Assembly (NCBI GenBank): GCA_029858145.1
Contig: JAOUFP010000169.1
Span: forward strand, 1 to 6,619
Direction: 5' to 3'
Origin: Nitrospirota bacterium
Lineage (GTDB): Bacteria; Nitrospirota; Thermodesulfovibrionia; Thermodesulfovibrionales; UBA6898
DNA length: 6,619 nucleotides
Position 1 is the first letter of the stretch, and each line of letters opens with the position of its first letter. This document shows, in pieces, positions 5,670 to 6,619 of this stretch. The notes under the pieces were generated by a model. The model had not been told where the DNA came from, searched no databases, and worked only from the letters and a program-made list of their open reading frames with translations. Made by a program: the position numbers and the translations under genes.

Positions 5670-5902
5670 AAAAAAGAGTTAAGCTGACGTTTCCGCAAAA
5701 TCTGATCAAGGAGCCTGTCATTTTCACTATGGCGAAAGAGTTCAATGTGATGCCGAATATACGGCGGGCGCGGGTTACGGAAACTGTCGGTGAGATGATT
5801 CTCGAGCTGGAGGGTGACGGGGATAATCTTGAAAAAGGAGTGCAGTGGCTCAGGGAAAAGGGCATCGATGTCGAACTGGTGGAAGGCGACATAATAGAAT
5901 AG
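5666..5902 (+). CDS. Stand-alone NIL-domain protein
   Basis: A 78-residue protein that is essentially one NIL domain, an ACT-like ferredoxin fold best known as the C-terminal regulatory domain of the methionine importer ATPase MetN. Visible features are the opening strand [16 protein letters not shown], a helix with [18 protein letters not shown], then EMILELEG, and a final helix and strand ([16 protein letters not shown]). There is no ferredoxin cluster motif (no cysteines) and no ATPase part, so it is not MetN and not the NIL-ferredoxin protein of homocysteine synthesis in anaerobes. Its start overlaps the sulfur-carrier stop. Because NIL domains are linked to methionine and sulfur amino acids, it may sense an amino acid or act as an accessory subunit of the sulfur-transfer step. 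That role is inferred from context only. Confidence 0.8.
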   Translation: MKKRVKLTFPQNLIKEPVIFTMAKEFNVMPNIRRARVTETVGEMILELEGDGDNLEKGVQWLREKGIDVELVEGDIIE

Positions 5903-5958
5903 CTGTGGGATTTGAGTTCAGCGCTGGCAGAAAAGTTGCGGAAGGAGAGAGAAACCGG

Positions 5959-6619
5959 ATGTCCTGGCAAGGATTGATCAACGAATACAGGAGTTTTTTC
6001 CCCGTTACCGACAGGACTCCTGTCATTACGTTGAACGAAGGGAATACCCCGCTTATCAAGGCAGTCAACCTTATGAAGGGAGCGGGGCTTGAGCTTGATC
6101 TTTATTTTAAGTTTGAGGGAGCAAACCCTACAGGTTCCTTCAAGGACAGGGGAATGACGCTCGCGCTTTCGAAGGCGGTCGAAAACGGCGCGAGGGCGGT
6201 CATATGCGCATCAACGGGCAATACGTCTGCAGCAGCGGCAGCTTATGCGGCACGCGCAGGCATAAAGGCGATTGTGCTCATTCCCAAAGGAAAGATTGCG
6301 TTGGGAAAGCTTTCACAGGCGATGGTGCATGGCGCCTTTGTAATGCAGGTGAAAGGCAATTTTGACGACGCGCTGAATATAGTAAAGCAGCTCGTGGCGA
6401 AATACCCGATCACCCTCGTGAATTCGATCAATCCGTACAGGATTGAGGGGCAGAAGTCGGCGGCCTTCGAGGTCTGCGACCAGCTCGGTTTTTCTCCGGA
6501 GTACCATGCCCTGCCGGTGGGAAATGCCGGAAACATTACCGCGTACTGGAGAGGATATAAGGAATACAGGCAGGCGGGCAGGATAGAGACGCTTCCGGTC
6601 ATGCTCGGGTTTCAGGCCG
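5959..6619 (+). CDS. thrC: Threonine synthase, canonical type (3' partial)
   Basis: The first 220 residues of a canonical threonine synthase, the PLP enzyme that turns O-phospho-L-homoserine into L-threonine; the window ends mid-gene. There is no N-terminal zinc ribbon. Family motifs are intact: LNEGNTPLI near residue 30, [11 protein letters not shown] (56-66) with PLP lysine Lys62, CASTGNTSA (STGNT at 85-89), [12 protein letters not shown], and the PLP phosphate-binding loop GNAGN (188-192). The ATG at 5959 follows GGAGA by 10 nt. An in-frame GTG at 5905 has no ribosome binding site and would add residues before the usual MSWQGLI-type start. The gene lies 56 nt after the NIL gene, with no terminator between, so it is probably the fourth gene of the operon. 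With the earlier zinc-ribbon paralogue, this makes two ThrC-family enzymes in one transcript; this one is the better candidate for threonine synthesis. Confidence 0.95.
   Translation, partial: MSWQGLINEYRSFFPVTDRTPVITLNEGNTPLIKAVNLMKGAGLELDLYFKFEGANPTGSFKDRGMTLALSKAVENGARAVICASTGNTSAAAAAYAARAGIKAIVLIPKGKIALGKLSQAMVHGAFVMQVKGNFDDALNIVKQLVAKYPITLVNSINPYRIEGQKSAAFEVCDQLGFSPEYHALPVGNAGNITAYWRGYKEYRQAGRIETLPVMLGFQA

Noticed and set aside
5581..5970. Antisense frame of 129 codons over the carrier and NIL genes
   Set aside because: Low-complexity Ser-rich translation opposite conserved genes; no coding evidence.

Overview
The window carries six genes, all on the + strand, in two functional blocks, with both ends cut inside a gene. 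It looks like a free-living Gram-negative-type bacterium with rich c-di-GMP and two-component signalling and complete amino-acid biosynthesis. The combination of an HD-GYP protein, a zinc-ribbon/J-like membrane protein, and a threonine synthase - CysO/ThiS-like carrier - NIL cluster is reminiscent of Nitrospirota or the former Deltaproteobacteria. That placement is an inference from gene content; no marker gene is present. Nothing in the window looks like a mobile element, CRISPR array, tRNA or rRNA.

Block 1 (about 1-2954) is a signalling pair. A histidine kinase, missing its 5' end, has an intact HisKA and HATPase_c core followed by two receiver-like domains that have both lost the phospho-accepting aspartate. 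Its stop overlaps by 17 nt the start of a GAF/HD-GYP protein with every visible motif of a c-di-GMP phosphodiesterase, so the two are probably translated together and work in one pathway. A third gene (3047-3877), with its own possible promoter, encodes a membrane protein: an N-terminal zinc ribbon, a degenerate J-like domain (HPD replaced by QAD), one transmembrane helix, a Pro/Gln/Ala-rich linker, and an unrecognised C-terminal domain predicted outside the cytoplasm.

The 240-nt gap (3878-4117) separates the blocks. It holds an imperfect 41-nt stem-loop, an 11-bp direct repeat, and a perfect 9-bp AT-rich dyad directly upstream of the next ribosome binding site, so it is probably the control region of block 2.

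Block 2 (4118 to the end) is a tight amino-acid/sulfur operon: a zinc-ribbon threonine-synthase-family enzyme with altered active-site motifs, a CysO/ThiS/MoaD-type ubiquitin-like sulfur carrier, a stand-alone NIL-domain protein, and a canonical threonine synthase running off the 3' end. The carrier's Gly-Gly is not terminal: six residues follow it, and they are encoded by the ribosome binding site of the next gene. The most interesting hypothesis here is that the first, divergent ThrC paralogue uses the carrier as a thiocarboxylate sulfur donor (to make cysteine or homocysteine), while the second makes threonine. The sequence suggests this but does not prove it.
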